NCBI GenBank assembly: GCA_905250885.1
Contig: CAJNOQ010001929.1
Coordinates: 1-27,423 of the forward strand
Direction: 5' to 3'
Source: Didymodactylos carnosus
Lineage: Eukaryota > Rotifera > Eurotatoria > Philodinida > Philodinidae
Length of the DNA: 27,423 bases
Shown here: one piece after another, positions 1-9,994 of the stretch
Position numbering within the stretch: position 1 is the first letter of the stretch
Layout of the letters: each line of letters starts with the position of its first letter
Translations under genes and position numbers: made by a program
The notes under the pieces: generated by a model
What the model saw: the letters and a program-made list of their open reading frames with translations, nothing else
What the model was told of the DNA's origin: nothing
Databases searched by the model: none

Positions 1-396
1 GAATTTTTTAATATTAGGTGAAAGCAGTCTGGAAACCTTAATTTTCGTAAAACTGGATTTTCGGTATTTTTAAAAGTTTTTCTAAAAACAAATATATCCA
101 TGAAGTTCAGCATGGTCGATTACCCATAGTCCATCAGTTTTTAAGGCTACCAATAGTCACCGGCTGCCAGCCCTTGGACTTCGTAAGATATCCGATACAA
201 CGCCCAAACCGCGGAAAATCAAGGTCACACTTTACTCGGATTTTCGAGAGGACACTCAGAGCTATCGACCCGTGAACAAAAAACAATACAATCCTATTGG
301 AAAGTTTTTACAGGCGGCCTAGTTTTCCAAAGATCTCCTAGAAAACCTGTTTCAGAAAACTGCTCTGAAACCAACACCGGTTATGAAAACGTGCCT
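1..396. other. Non-coding flank, nothing recognised
   Basis: AT-rich sequence left of the hAT-type MITE. I see no open frame of useful length, no splice-supported exon and no repeat that recurs elsewhere in the window. Confidence 0.4.
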
Positions 397-404
397 TCAA
401 GTAT

Positions 405-1208
405 TAGGGTCCGGCGGGATGAAGTTTTTTCGTCCCGATCCCGATCCCGTTCCAACTGGACTAAACCAGTCCCGATCCCGATCCCGCCCCAACTGGACGG
501 AGCCCGTCCCGATCCCGAACCCTTTTCTTAACGGGAAAACCCATCCCGGTCCCGTTTAAACCTGGGTTTTGTGAATCTGCCAGAGATATTTTTCAAACAC
601 ATGTCAAATGAGATACCACTCGATAGCATTGCATCCTATTATGATTTTTCGACCGAAATGTGACGTTCAAATTTACATTCTAATATTTTTGTCAATTAGG
701 TGCTATATCAAACTAATTTGTCAATTGCAAGTTAGAAATATTTATTGAAGACGGATAGAACATATAACACATCGCAAATGAAACGAGAGAAATGATCGAA
801 GACAAGGTCAATAAGGACAAATGAATATGGTGAAGGAAAGAAAGAGATCATATGACTGAGAAGAATATATCTGCCGCTGTAATCATATCACTATACATCA
901 TCCAGATAGAAATCATTTTTCCTCGACACTGGATATCTTTGTTATGTATTCAAAGTCTTTCTTATATTCATCAAAATATTTTAACTCGGTGTGAACACAA
1001 GATTTTTAAAAAAATGTTATATTTCGATATGAAATGGTTAATTAGGTCCCGAAAATGTTCATCCCGGTCCCGATCCCAACGGGATCGGGATCGGGATCCT
1101 GAACAATACCTCAGTGACATTGAAACCGGGATCCCGATCTCGATCCCGACGAGATTGGGACCGGGTTCGGGAAAAAAATAGGGATCGGGATAATCCCGCC
1201 GGACCCTA
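405..1208. mobile_element. hAT-type MITE (non-autonomous DNA transposon), 804 bp
   Basis: The ends are exact terminal inverted repeats, TAGGGTCCGGCGGGAT at 405-420 and its reverse complement at 1193-1208. They are flanked by a perfect 8-bp target duplication, TCAAGTAT, at 397-404 and 1209-1216. An 8-bp duplication with TAGGG termini is the signature of the hAT superfamily. Just inside each end lie clusters of a C-rich motif around CCGATCCCGATCCC (about 440-560) and its complement (about 1045-1190), which could be subterminal transposase-binding repeats. The interior (about 560-1040) is AT-rich and carries no transposase. A 109-codon open frame at 852-1181 is only a read-through of the subterminal repeats. 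The element must have been moved by a transposase encoded elsewhere. Confidence 0.88.
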
Positions 1209-1425
1209 TCAAGTATCCTCTTTCGAATGGCGAAAACCGTAGATCTTTACCTCATGCCTGACAAAAGTTATTCAAAAAATGGTCGCACGCACGGACTTTT
1301 TATATGGACAATAGTTACGGTACAAATCCAGTCTTATTTTATTCAAGCTGTACATTGAACTGTTCAGAGTTATTCACTCGCTAATAAACTCACGCAGTGT
1401 AAAAAGATGATTTTCTTTATTCCAG

Positions 1426-1582
1426 CAGCATGGCAACGATATTACAAACTGTAAAATCGATCGCATCGTCAACAAAATGTAACGAGGACGAATATGATAA
1501 ATTAAGTAAGTTGCATTTGGTTTGATTCATCTCAAGCAATAACTCTTTTTACATTATTCATCACTTTTTAGATCGTACATAA
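1426..1582 (+). pseudogene. N-terminal exons of a truncated gene (possibly innexin-like)
   Basis: A start exon at 1426-1505 follows a good acceptor (pyrimidine tract then ccag). ATG is at 1430, and the exon ends in a canonical donor (A|gtaagt). It encodes 25 residues starting MATILQTVKSIASSTKC. The next acceptor (cactttttag at 1562-1571) continues the frame for only N-R-T before a TAA at 1580. The junction reads DEYDKLNRT. Innexins begin with a short N-terminal helix followed by a D-x-L-N motif before the first membrane segment, so an innexin start is possible but not proven. The foldback element beginning at 1661 probably removed the rest. I see clear splice signals and infer a truncated gene; the family is a guess. 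Confidence 0.35.
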
Positions 1583-1660
1583 AAGTTTTCTACTGTGGTC
1601 TCCATTACCCAATTTAGATTTTATTTTTGAAAAATAATATAAACCAAAAAAACCCTTCTA

Positions 1661-2440
1661 CCCATTTCAAAATGGAGTGTAGTTTGTTGAATAATTTTTA
1701 GACCAAAAGGGATAGAAACAAGCGGTTTCAAGATTTTTTAGGGGATATCGGGGCACATCGAACTAGGAAATACCAGGATGTGTACTACGGTGCATCTTTA
1801 GAGTGAAAACCCAAGCTATCGCCATTCTGAAAAAAGATGAATTGTGAATTCGAAGAGGGTGGTTCAAACTACCGCATTTCGTTCAACATATTGGCGCTAT
1901 GGGGTTTCCCCGAGGACGTCCCTGTTGACAAAACTTTAGGTCTGGCAACTCCCAAATACATGGACTATAGGTTTGCACAAAATAAACATTGCCGTGAGTC
2001 TTAGAATAGTCGAAAACCAGCAGTCTATGTATCTGGGAGTTCCCAGACCTGAAGTTTTGTTGATAGGAAGGTCCTCGAGGAAACCCTATAGCGCTAATAT
2101 GTTGAGCGAAGTGCGATAGTTTGAACCACCCTCTTCGAATTCACAATTCATCTTTTTTAGGAATGGTGATAGCTTGGTTTTCACTCTAAAGATGCACCGT
2201 AGTACACATCCTGGTATTTCCTAGTTTGATGTGCCCCGGTGTCCCCTACAAAATGTTGAAAATCGCTTGTTTCGATCCCTTTTCGTGTAAAAATTATTCA
2301 ACAAATATTCACATAATCCGGGGACAAAACTGAGCGCATGTCGTTCTAATGCACCCCACACATCCACCTCTTTAGGGTGTCGTTCTATTTGGGGCGGCGG
2401 TCTATTTTATTCAGGGCTTTACACTCTGTTGTGAAACGGA
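1661..2440. mobile_element. Foldback / Tc1-mariner-type MITE, 780 bp
   Basis: Long imperfect inverted arms (about 1684-1970 and 2020-2310) fold onto each other around a loop of about 50 bp. The outermost terminal repeats pair 1661-1681 with about 2420-2440 (core ATTTCAAAATGGAGTGTA against GTTTCACAACAGAGTGTA). The element is flanked by TA on both sides (1659-1660, 2441-2442). About 100 bp at 2311-2415 in the right arm has no partner on the left, so the left arm has a deletion or the right an insertion. There is no coding capacity. TA flanks and a near-complete hairpin fit a Tc1/mariner-derived MITE. Confidence 0.72.
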
Positions 2441-2767
2441 TAGTAGTTAATATATGACCAAATTTTGAGGTTGTGGATGTCAAGGATGAATGAAATGGAA
2501 CTAGTGTTTTTCTGTCACTTGTTAGACTCTGGTTCTGATTGTTGCACTGAGGCTGATCGTTGGATATCGATAGACATTAATGATGTTTTTTTGTCTGCTG
2601 ATTGAATACCGGAATCTAAAAACGTGAACAGAGTGACTCCACAGAAAACCTTTCAACATAATCAAAAGTTTCTAGGATAAAAAAAGTGTACGATTTTTTG
2701 TGTTTGTCGTGCTGAATTAGATGCTTCGAAGAAAAGTTTAAAAATGTTTTGCTATCATATTTTGCTC
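2441..2767. other. Non-coding spacer, nothing recognised
   Basis: AT-rich DNA between the foldback element and the LTR fragment. It has no splice-supported exon and no repeat that I can match within the window. Confidence 0.4.
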
Positions 2768-2905
2768 ATGTGTCCAACTATACGTAGGTTTTGTGTATAA
2801 ACAGCTGTGATTCTGAGAGTTTCTCATGTGTGTAATTAGTCAGATAGTTATCACTGAATAAAGTGAACAAAATAGAAAACTATCCAGTTATATATTCCGT
2901 AACAA
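2768..2905 (+). repeat. LTR fragment in inverted orientation
   Basis: This segment matches the reverse complement of the LTR at 3805-4115, over the part that holds its TATAAA-like promoter and 3' end (for example ctatccagtt and gtttctcatgtgtgtaatta). It ends with taaca like the full LTR, but its 5' part is missing. It lies head-on to the other LTR, so the two are not a normal LTR pair. It is either a second nested copy or an inverted piece of the same insertion. Confidence 0.7.
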
Positions 2906-2960
2906 TTCATATATCAATAAGTGGGTGATAAATATACGACTCATTATCATCTAATACTTG

Positions 2961-3728
2961 CTAAAGATCATCAATACTGGTTGCCAATAATCCTTTTCGA
3001 GCATTTAATTTCCTATTCATCCACAATTGTTCCAGTATACAATATAATTTTATCAATAATAATGTACGATCTTGACCTATCGTTCCGATAACACCCTGTT
3101 GTAATTGTGCTTGTTGATCATCATTAACTTCTTCTTCTTCTTTTCTTAATAATTGTGTTCCAGTATTAATCACCACATTTAATACATCACGCTCATGTGT
3201 TGTTGTTGTTTTTCGAAACGTTTCACGTTGTTGTCTTACTTCATAATCTAATCTTGTTCGATTATCTGATGGCCATCTTAATTCTTCATATTCTGTTAAG
3301 GGTGATGTAATTGTCATTCTTATTGGTGTTATGGTCGATGTATACTGGTCGTAAATTATTTGGTGATATTGTTGATGGAATGAATGTGTAATACTTTGAC
3401 TGATTCACTTTGACGTTGTTGTTTTCCACTACTCAATATTTTTGTTGTATTTCTTTCGTAATTTTCTCTCAAAAAGTAATTTTTTCCTTACTCGTAATAT
3501 ACCATGCTAATGCTTCTTTACGTAAAAATGTTGGAATCCATTGCCATTTTCCATGATCTGAACAGTCTGCCAAGTGGAATTGCATAGTAGCATTCTTCAC
3601 TCAGTTGGTAATATTTTCATCACTTCTACCAAAAAGACGTGGCGTTTGTTCCTATAACGTTTCCAGAGTAAATATGCTATAACTTGGTCATTCTTTGCTG
3701 GTATTTGGTCATTTATTGTATCATCCAT
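2961..3728 (-). pseudogene. Degenerate retrotransposon gag remains (LTR element, probably Ty3-like)
   Basis: Reading from the LTR at 3805-4115 inwards on the minus strand, a start codon at 3728 opens a short frame (MDDTINDQIPAKND...). It breaks and is followed, in another frame, by a Gag-like segment around FHLADCSDHGKWQWIP and EALAWY. This is the pattern of a Ty3-type capsid domain, with hydrophobic and W residues before a conserved A-x-x-W-Y. A further 118-codon open frame ends at 2961 and is rich in Q, E and R; it may be the C-terminal gag region. Several stops and frameshifts separate the pieces. No protease, reverse transcriptase or integrase is visible, so most of the element is missing on the left. 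Confidence 0.55.
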
Positions 3729-3804
3729 GTTTCCTGCTGATAAAGTTGTCTCAGGTCGTATTAAAGTGGTATTGTCTTGACAGTAATCCGGCTAGTACAC
3801 CGAC

Positions 3805-4115
3805 TGTTATGTTCTCAAATATAAACTGGATAGTTTTCTCTTTTGTTCACTTTATTCAGTAATAACCATCTAACTAATTACACACATGAGAAACTCGCAA
3901 AAGCACAGCTATTTATACACAAAGCCTACATAAGTTGAACACACAAAAAACATATGGAAAGAAGATTAATGAGGTCAGTAGTACAGAACATAACATGACG
4001 TAAGAAGAATAGAAAATAACATGATGTATAGTACCGACCAAGACATATGACGTCAGGAGAGGATAAAAGTCACTATTCTAAACATATGATCTTCTTATGC
4101 CTTTATGATATAACA
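3805..4115 (-). mobile_element. LTR of a retrotransposon (5' LTR of a minus-strand element), 311 bp
   Basis: The unit begins TGTTAT (3805) and ends ATAACA (4115), the short inverted termini typical of LTRs. A second copy lies at 13008-13484. On the minus strand it carries a TATAAATA promoter-like box (about 3910). The sequence just inside it (about 3783-3804) is conserved with the same position beside the other copy: minus strand GGTGTACTAGCCGG here and GGTACACTAGTCGG there. That is the expected place of the tRNA primer-binding site and fits an initial TGG/GG. Gag remains follow on the same strand. Bases next to the right end (tcagc) have no duplicate at the left, because the rest of the element is missing. 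Confidence 0.75.
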
Positions 4116-4304
4116 TCAGCAATTCAAAAACATCCAAAGAATGTTGCCTTCACTGCATCATACAGAAAAGGCTTTTCGAAAGATCGGGCCAATACCCAGA
4201 AATGGTGACTCATCGCTGATTATATGAAACACGCGATGAAGAATATGACTGACGTCACCTGTAGCATGTACACTAACTCAAATATCGAAGCAAAGCTAAA
4301 GTCT

Positions 4305-4621
4305 CTACCACTTCACGACACGGAAATATTTCGATTTTACTGGTATCGGTGCAGGTTGCACCATTCTCATTTTTGATCTTGGCCTATTTGTGAACCTTTG
4401 TAGGAGACATTTCATGGAATCATCTAGAAGCTATTGAATATCTTTAAATGAATAAATTATCTAACGATTACCTTTATTTGTTTGAAACGGTTCTTGGTGT
4501 ATCCAAAATTCTTTGTCATCCTTGAACGGTTCTATAAGAAGAAATAATAGCATTACAAATCATTTTAATTATTTACAAGAAATTTACCTGAACTATTATT
4601 CTCATTATTAATTGATGCCAT
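4305..4621 (-). CDS. Three-exon small reading frame, hypothetical
   Basis: A minus-strand frame can be followed through two canonical introns: exon 1 4588-4621 (ATG at 4621), exon 2 4472-4531, exon 3 4305-4423. Donors are G|gtaaat and G|gtaatc; acceptors are ttatag and cttctag. Phases match (1,1), and the introns are 56 and 48 nt. The 70-residue product starts MASINNENNSSEPFKDDKE and ends KYFRVVKW before TAG. It is polar at the N-terminus, with no signal peptide, membrane segment or motif that I recognise. The retrotransposon LTR begins 190 bp downstream, so the gene may be truncated and the stop may not be the original one. Splice structure is the only support. Confidence 0.4.
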
Positions 4622-5590
4622 CTTTCAGCAGCTAAAGTAAAATTATTGTTAATCCTAGTTTAAAGGCTAGAAATAGAGCACGTTTTTCTATATCTGTTAC
4701 ATAAAATTTCAGTGAGTTCTATTACAATTTTAAGACTTTCCCTTGGCTGAACAGCCGTCTGACACTTAAACTGGAGTATTCAGTTCATCTCTTTTTAGCT
4801 TATGTAATTGCTTTTGTTATACATAACTTTACCTTGTATTGATTTGGCAAGAATATTGAATAGTAGTCAATTGGATTTAGTAACGCATAACACTACAGTG
4901 ACTTATTATTGTTCGTTACATAATGTAGACGAAAACAATAGGTGACTACTATTTATGAGTGTAGCACTTGTCACACATTATTTTGAAAATGACGAAATAA
5001 TAAATGTGGGCTAGTCCCTAGCAGGTGAGAAATCAAAAGAAAACATTCATACCACCTCTATTTACTGAAGCAGATAAACTAAACGTTTACTTTAATAAAA
5101 TAGAACATGGATATTTCTATTTACTTTTTCAGATAAATGGTAAGTAACCTTGGAAAAGTGTTGCAAAACGGTGATTAAGAATCATCCCCAGCATCGGAAT
5201 GTTTCTCTTTGTAAAGAAATGTTGGATCTACGTATTGGTTGAAACGAAAAACGTTTACACTTAATTGTGATACAAATATGAACAACCAAGAATACCATAA
5301 ATATAGACGATAATCAGTCACCGCTTATATAAGTGTTCTTGACTCTTCAACACGTCTTTCCAGAGTTGCAACCTCTGGAAACGGTTCTCTTTCTTCGTTC
5401 AGGTTTCTTTTCCGTTTTCGCTAACATGAACAGAAAGAAGAATTCATCGACTGCTGTTTTCTCTTCGTCCGCTTTAGCGAAAAGGAAAGAAATCGGTATA
5501 CCCAAGTCCAAATCCGAGTCCGACTCCAAGTCCTCTCTCTCTTACGATTTACGTTTTTGTTGGGTACAAACAGATGGATCAAACGTTTCG
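4622..5590. other. Non-coding; contains a short CCAAGTCC-type repeat patch
   Basis: AT-rich DNA without a supported gene. Around 5495-5535 there is a short run of related hexamers (CCAAGTCC, AATCCGAG, TCCGACTC). The open frames over it (5333-5608 and its antisense partners) are low-complexity by-products. The patch resembles in style the TTGGGT-rich patch at 26302-26405. Confidence 0.35.
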
Positions 5591-5869
5591 CTACAAAATG
5601 AGATGTAAGTCGCATCGAATCTTAATAACCGCGTGACAACAATTATCCTCAATACCCTGATACCAGTTCTGTAATCCAGTATATATCTCTATGTCAGGTC
5701 GTTGTAGGTTAAGATTGATTTTATTCAAAAAATTGTTAGCAAACAGGACACTCAGAAATAATTCAACATTAAATAAACATGAAACATCAGCACATGTTTC
5801 ACACCAGAATATGTGTTCATTATTGTTGATGAAATTAATCAGATCCTTTACTGATGAGTTGATTTTCAA
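5591..5869 (-). CDS. Hypothetical 92-codon frame
   Basis: An ATG-started minus-strand frame of 92 residues (MKINSSVKDLINFINNNEH...) with a mixed, protein-like composition that includes WCETCADVSC and NCCHAVIKIRC, so it is cysteine-bearing. I recognise no family. It has no signal peptide or membrane segment that I would defend. It could be one exon of a larger or broken gene, or a chance frame; an overlapping 66-codon plus-strand frame is less protein-like. No splice signals decide it. Confidence 0.25.
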   Translation of the reverse strand: MKINSSVKDLINFINNNEHIFWCETCADVSCLFNVELFLSVLFANNFLNKINLNLQRPDIEIYTGLQNWYQGIEDNCCHAVIKIRCDLHLIL

Positions 5870-6175
5870 TTTCCTAGTTGTTATGGGATGAGTAATTTTT
5901 TGATATAATTTGTTAAGTAAGAGAAATCACTTCTCTTCTGTATTTCGAAATCCAACTAACTACCACTTTTTAGAGTACACTTTAGATTACCGTACGTACT
6001 TTAGAAAACCCAAAATAGTTTAGGACAATTAATACTCAACCGGAAAGGTTTAAGCAATAATTTCCAGAAGCTCAAAGAGCTGCATCATATCAGTTGAAGC
6101 CTGCAGTTGAGGAGAAAAGCTTTGCTAAACTTGAAAACTGTTTTCGAAAAGAATGAAACAATTCGCATCGCACTG
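5870..6175. other. Non-coding spacer, nothing recognised
   Basis: AT-rich DNA up to the left arm of the foldback at 6176. I see no exon or repeat. Confidence 0.35.
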
Positions 6176-6706
6176 AATTACCATTTTACTGAATGATGTC
6201 AGCAACAGTTGATTGTAATGATTCATCACTTAAGATGAAATATAGCTGAAGTAAGAAGACACGATTGTTACCATGTTTTTCTTTCCTTTTTGGTAACGTG
6301 AACTGCGCTGTATGTTTTTGTTTTCTTTTTTAATTTATTTCATTTCTAGTGTAAACTTTTTGTTGAAAATAAGCTGCATAATCGGGGAACACTCATAAAC
6401 AAGAAAGAAAGTGAATATAATTTATGGGTATTAACTTGCACATATTATTTTATGTACTCTGCTCCTTCTTTAAACTGCAATGGGGCTTCCCGGCTGTGCA
6501 GCTTATTGTCAATAAAATGTTTAAACTAGAAATGAAAATGAATTAAAAAAGAAAAGAAAAATATACAGCGTAGTTCATGTTTATGGTACTTTACGAAAAA
6601 GAAAGCAAAACATGGCAACAATTGTGTCTTACTTCACTGTATTTTACCTTAAATGATGCATCATTACAATTAGCTGTTGCTGGGACTGTTCAGTGAAATG
6701 GTAATT
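6176..6706. mobile_element. Foldback element / large imperfect hairpin, 531 bp
   Basis: Two arms of about 225 bp, 6176-6398 and about 6480-6706, are reverse complements with scattered mismatches and small gaps. Outer ends are AATTACCATTT at the left and its complement at the right; inner ends are AAGCTGCA...GGGGAA. The loop is about 80 bp. There is no reading frame. I could not find a convincing target duplication, so its class is open. It is unlike the 1661-2440 foldback in sequence. Confidence 0.72.
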
Positions 6707-7045
6707 AAATGTGGTGTTTAATGAACAATTGTACGTTATGTTAATAGAACAAATTTACGAGGTTGAATTGTTCGAATGAAGCACATCTAAACTCGAACGA
6801 AAAGCAAATGAGCTCGAACGTTATAATAGGTCATTCAATGTATGATTTTATGGATTTGAAGGTGGAGAATCTAATAATGTTGGAAAACATATGAAGTAAT
6901 AACTGGTTAATGAAATCAATCAATCTGTCAAACAGAAAAATAAAAGAACCTGGGTCATAGAGTTACCGGGATTTATAAAGTACATCAGTCACATCAGTGT
7001 AGACGATCGTGGTTAGATTGAGTAAAAAAGCCAGCTGGTGTTAGT
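6707..7045. other. Non-coding spacer before the LINE fragment
   Basis: No recognisable feature. The stretch may include decayed LINE sequence upstream of the endonuclease start, but nothing readable. Confidence 0.3.
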
Positions 7046-7760
7046 GTGACAGACCCAATAGAAATACTTGTTCTGGATATGAGGAGTATAGCGGCAAAAT
7101 CTGATAAAGACCCGAAAAGTGCTATGCCGAAGTTTGATCTTCTATCTGCAGTGCGCAGTGAGTCAAAACCGTTTTTCATTGCTGTAACAAAAACGTGGCT
7201 TGACTCAACAATTCCAAATGATGATATTGCTATAAATGGTTATAAATTAGAATGATCAGACAGAGACAGAGAGGGGGATGGACGTTTACTTTATTACCAA
7301 GAACACTTGGTAGTAAGGTGTCTCTTGATTATGGAAGATAAAGGTTATGAAATCATGTTTTTTGAGACCATCCTGCCAAAAAGTAGGAAGAGTCTTACTG
7401 TCTGTCAATTATCGCACACGTAGTATGAATAATGAGCAGATTGACTCGTATATTCATTTTCTAAGTGAAACAATTTACAACATTTTACAATCAAACAGTT
7501 TTGGTGCTATTCTTTTAGTAGGCGACTTTAATGCACACTGTGAGGAATGGTGCAATACACATCCTTCCACAGTAGCCGGGAAATTTTTTTGACTTTTGCG
7601 AAGCGTTAAGCCTTAAGCAATTCATAGCAATATATGGTCTAGTTCATAATATGACTGTCTAACAAAAACAAAGCACTTTTTTCTTACTGAAGAGAATATT
7701 CACTTAATCAAATTAAATGTTAATCGACAAGTTCTAAAAGAATTTGTTCAACTAAGATGG
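7046..7760 (+). pseudogene. Broken non-LTR retrotransposon (LINE) endonuclease fragment
   Basis: Reading frames in this stretch match the apurinic-type endonuclease of Jockey/CR1-like LINEs. The first piece has F-F-I-A-V-T-K-T-W-L-D-S-T-I-P (the usual T-E-T-W-L-D motif) followed by a TGA at 7253 where an arginine codon is expected (INGYKLE*SDRDRE). After a frameshift at about 7345, a second piece has VGRVLLSVNYR and then LLVGDFNAHCEEW, the catalytic G-D-F-N-A-H motif. A 7-T run at 7584-7590 then shifts the frame; the sequence resumes as DFCEALSLKQFIA. A further stretch (7636-7765) holds FFLTEENIHLIKLNV in one frame and is repeated in inverse at 9995-10117. No reverse transcriptase domain is present. 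At least three lesions make it a dead fragment. Confidence 0.75.
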
Positions 7761-7765
7761 CTGGG
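7636..7765 (+). repeat. LINE-derived segment with an inverted copy at 9995-10117
   Basis: About 110 bp, from the tatgactgtct...aaaacaaagcac region to aactaagatggct, is nearly identical to the reverse complement of 9995-10117. The two copies are 2.2 kb apart in opposite orientation. Confidence 0.8.
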
Positions 7766-7889
7766 CATAATGTGTAACTTGTGTACTCGAACTTAGTGTA
7801 AAAAAGGCAAGTAACTACTCTCGACTTAATGCGATATCAATTGATCAAGTTGGCGGATTATGCATTAAATTCACAGTGACTCACTGTCT

Positions 7890-8034
7890 TTGAGGAACAT
7901 GGATGTGAATATCGATGATTATCGTCTAAAAAAGCAAGTTTTCGACACAAGCAAAAGAAGTCTCTGGAAGTCGAGGAAGGAAAAACTTGCTTTTTTAGAC
8001 GATAATCATCGATATTCACATCCATGTTCCTCAA
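7890..8034. repeat. Perfect hairpin: 53-bp arms, 39-nt loop
   Basis: Bases 7890-7942 are exactly complementary, without mismatch or gap, to 7982-8034. The intervening loop is 7943-7981. The arm starts TGAGGAACATGGATGTGAA. A perfect inverted repeat of this length in otherwise decayed DNA is either very young, under pairing constraint, or an artefact of DNA processing or assembly. Segments on either side (about 7770-7885 and 8078-8200) look like diverged direct repeats of each other (shared aacttgtgtact, tgcgatatcaattgatcaagttgg against gcgaagttggtgc). The 68-codon frame 7890-8096 simply reads through the hairpin. Confidence 0.92.
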
Positions 8035-8200
8035 CAACTAAAATTGGTCCTTTTCTAAAAAATATATCAGCATCGTGTACAACTTGTGTACTTTAAACTA
8101 GTATGAAAGATGGAAATGGGTCTGCTCTAATTAGTGTAATGTTAGTTTGCGAAGTTGGTGCAATACGAAATAAGTTTATAGTGAGCACTCTCCTCCTTGT

Positions 8201-8894
8201 GCTTCATAAAAGATGAACATTTGATGAAAATATAAAATTTGTTACTTTCTGATTTTATTCTTTAAACAGAAAAATGTGTGCTCTTATAAAGATATCTGTT
8301 AAAGAAAACGAACACATTGAAAGTATATATATGCCGATGTATGTATCAACAAGACAATCAAAGAAACCGAAATTATACAAAATAAAATAAATTTAAATTT
8401 TGACTTGCTTTCTAATCAATAGAAAGAATTACTAAATAAAAGATGTATTCGTAGATGATCTTACTAATGCGAAGAGTTTCGATCACGTAAAATTATGGAA
8501 TTTTTTATGACGTATAGTCTTCAACGCTCCTTTGCTAAACGAAATTTCTTCACAACTATCTGAACTATATATTTCGATTAAGCGTACCGAATAAAACTTT
8601 TTATATTTGACCGAATGCTTGAGAATAAAATAAGAAAAGTTATTAACAAGTTTTGTAAACTGTATAGTTAATTAATTTAAACTAACTTTGTACAAATATA
8701 TCTGATAGAAATTGTAGTCGCAAATGAATAGTATAATTCACATAAATCATCGAGAAATAAGCATGGAAAAGCACATTTATACTTCGTGTGTATATGGTCA
8801 AAATCAAAATAAAACATATCGTTTTCACACACATAATGGCACAAATACAAAGTATAGGGAAAGTAGAGAAAAAGCAGTAATTTCTATGCAAAAC
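8201..8894. other. Non-coding AT-rich DNA, nothing recognised
   Basis: No splice-supported exon. The frames at 8682-8909 (minus) and 8724-9038 (plus) overlap each other and run into the direct repeat, so I do not treat them as genes. Confidence 0.35.
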
Positions 8895-9032
8895 CAGTTT
8901 TTCGCTCATCTCTCGAAAAGCAGACTTTGCACCAAAAAACGGACCGCAGATTTGGAATCTACGTGCAAGAACGGACCAGAATATGTATACTATTTTCTTC
9001 TAAACCGGACGAAAAATGATTTGCCTGATTCT
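8895..9032 (+). repeat. Direct repeat, copy 1 (about 140 bp)
   Basis: Matches 9467-9611 in the same orientation. Shared blocks are GGAATCTACGTGCAA, GACCAGAATATGTATACT and AAACCGGACGAAAAAT followed by TTGCCTGATT, with substitutions in between. It has no coding features of its own. Confidence 0.8.
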
Positions 9033-9461
9033 TACTAAGAATCGGTTACTTTTAAAACGCGTTTGTGTAAATTGGACCAGGCTAGCGTCTTGATATCTAA
9101 AACTCAGGCGATTCTGTTCAAACTGCTGATGTAACGACATTGCCTACTACGAAAAGAAGTAAACAATCTACTTTTGGTGCCCCGCGAGAGCATACAAATG
9201 ATTTCTATACAAGTAATTGTAGCGTTTTTTAGTATCAGTCTTGCTTTTTTCTCTCGGATTTAATATAACTGGTGTTTTATGTCTGTTCTATTTTGAACAA
9301 GTATACTGAACTGAAGTAACAGCAGTGCTTGATACAAGCTGAGATGGATATTCTTTTTCTCTTTCTGTTCGTTCACACGATAAAATAGGAAAAAAGAAAA
9401 TGGAAACAAAAAAATTCAGAACGAAAAAAAAAGAGAGAGAGAATAAAAGGCGTTAGTTTCC

Positions 9462-9481
9462 ACGTAAAACTAGTTTTACGT
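9462..9481. repeat. 20-bp perfect palindrome
   Basis: ACGTAAAACTAGTTTTACGT reads the same on both strands. It sits at the left edge of the second direct-repeat copy. The core TTTTACGT also recurs at the centre of the palindrome at 15347-15402. Confidence 0.85.
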
Positions 9482-9611
9482 CAATTTTTCGAAAACTAGA
9501 CTGGACACCAGAAAACAGACACCGGATTCGGAATCTACGTGCAAAAACCGACCAGAATATGTATACTGTTTCCTTCGAAACCGGACGAAAAATAATTTGC
9601 CTGATTTGCTA
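9467..9611 (+). repeat. Direct repeat, copy 2 (about 145 bp)
   Basis: Second copy of the unit at 8895-9032, 435 bp further on. The intervening DNA holds purine-rich runs and no gene. Confidence 0.8.
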
Positions 9612-9994
9612 TGAGAGAAAAACGATAGAAAACCAAATTCACGCTGAAATAGCAAATTTATTCTTTTTCATTTCGTTCATTAAAACAGAAACATTCTTAT
9701 ATCTTTACAACTACCATAAGTAAGATAATAAAATCGACGCAACTGAGACAGAAGAAAAATAACGCGGCATATTTGAAATGCTACGTTGAGCTATGGTGTT
9801 AGAAAAACAGAATATGGTAAGCCGAAAGAAACAGAAAGAACTAAAGGAAAATATCGAGCTTAAAATGTCAAATTTATATAGAACGTTTCACATATAATGA
9901 TACATGAGCTCTGCTCAAATGATTAGCTTTTTCATTTAGGTCTGCCAGCGAGCAATTGATTTGAAAGATTTGCCTACAATGGCCGAAGAGAAGG

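Noticed and set aside
852-1181. 109-codon plus-strand frame
   Set aside because: It lies inside the hAT MITE and its C-terminal half is translated CCGATC repeats (RSRSQRDRDRDPE); no domain or splice support.
2768-4115. Reading the two LTR-like pieces as a normal LTR pair
   Set aside because: They are in opposite orientation, whereas a retrotransposon's LTRs are direct repeats.
4130-4370. Open stretches on both strands next to the LTR (for example DVSHILHRVFHIISDESPF on minus)
   Set aside because: Each is interrupted by a stop within about 45 codons and neither joins the three-exon frame by usable splice sites.
5333-5615. Three overlapping frames on both strands
   Set aside because: Low-complexity S/K/R composition caused by the CCAAGTCC-type patch; none has a motif.
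8682-9038. Overlapping plus and minus frames of 104 and 75 codons
   Set aside because: They run into a non-coding direct repeat that recurs at 9467-9611 without keeping the frame.
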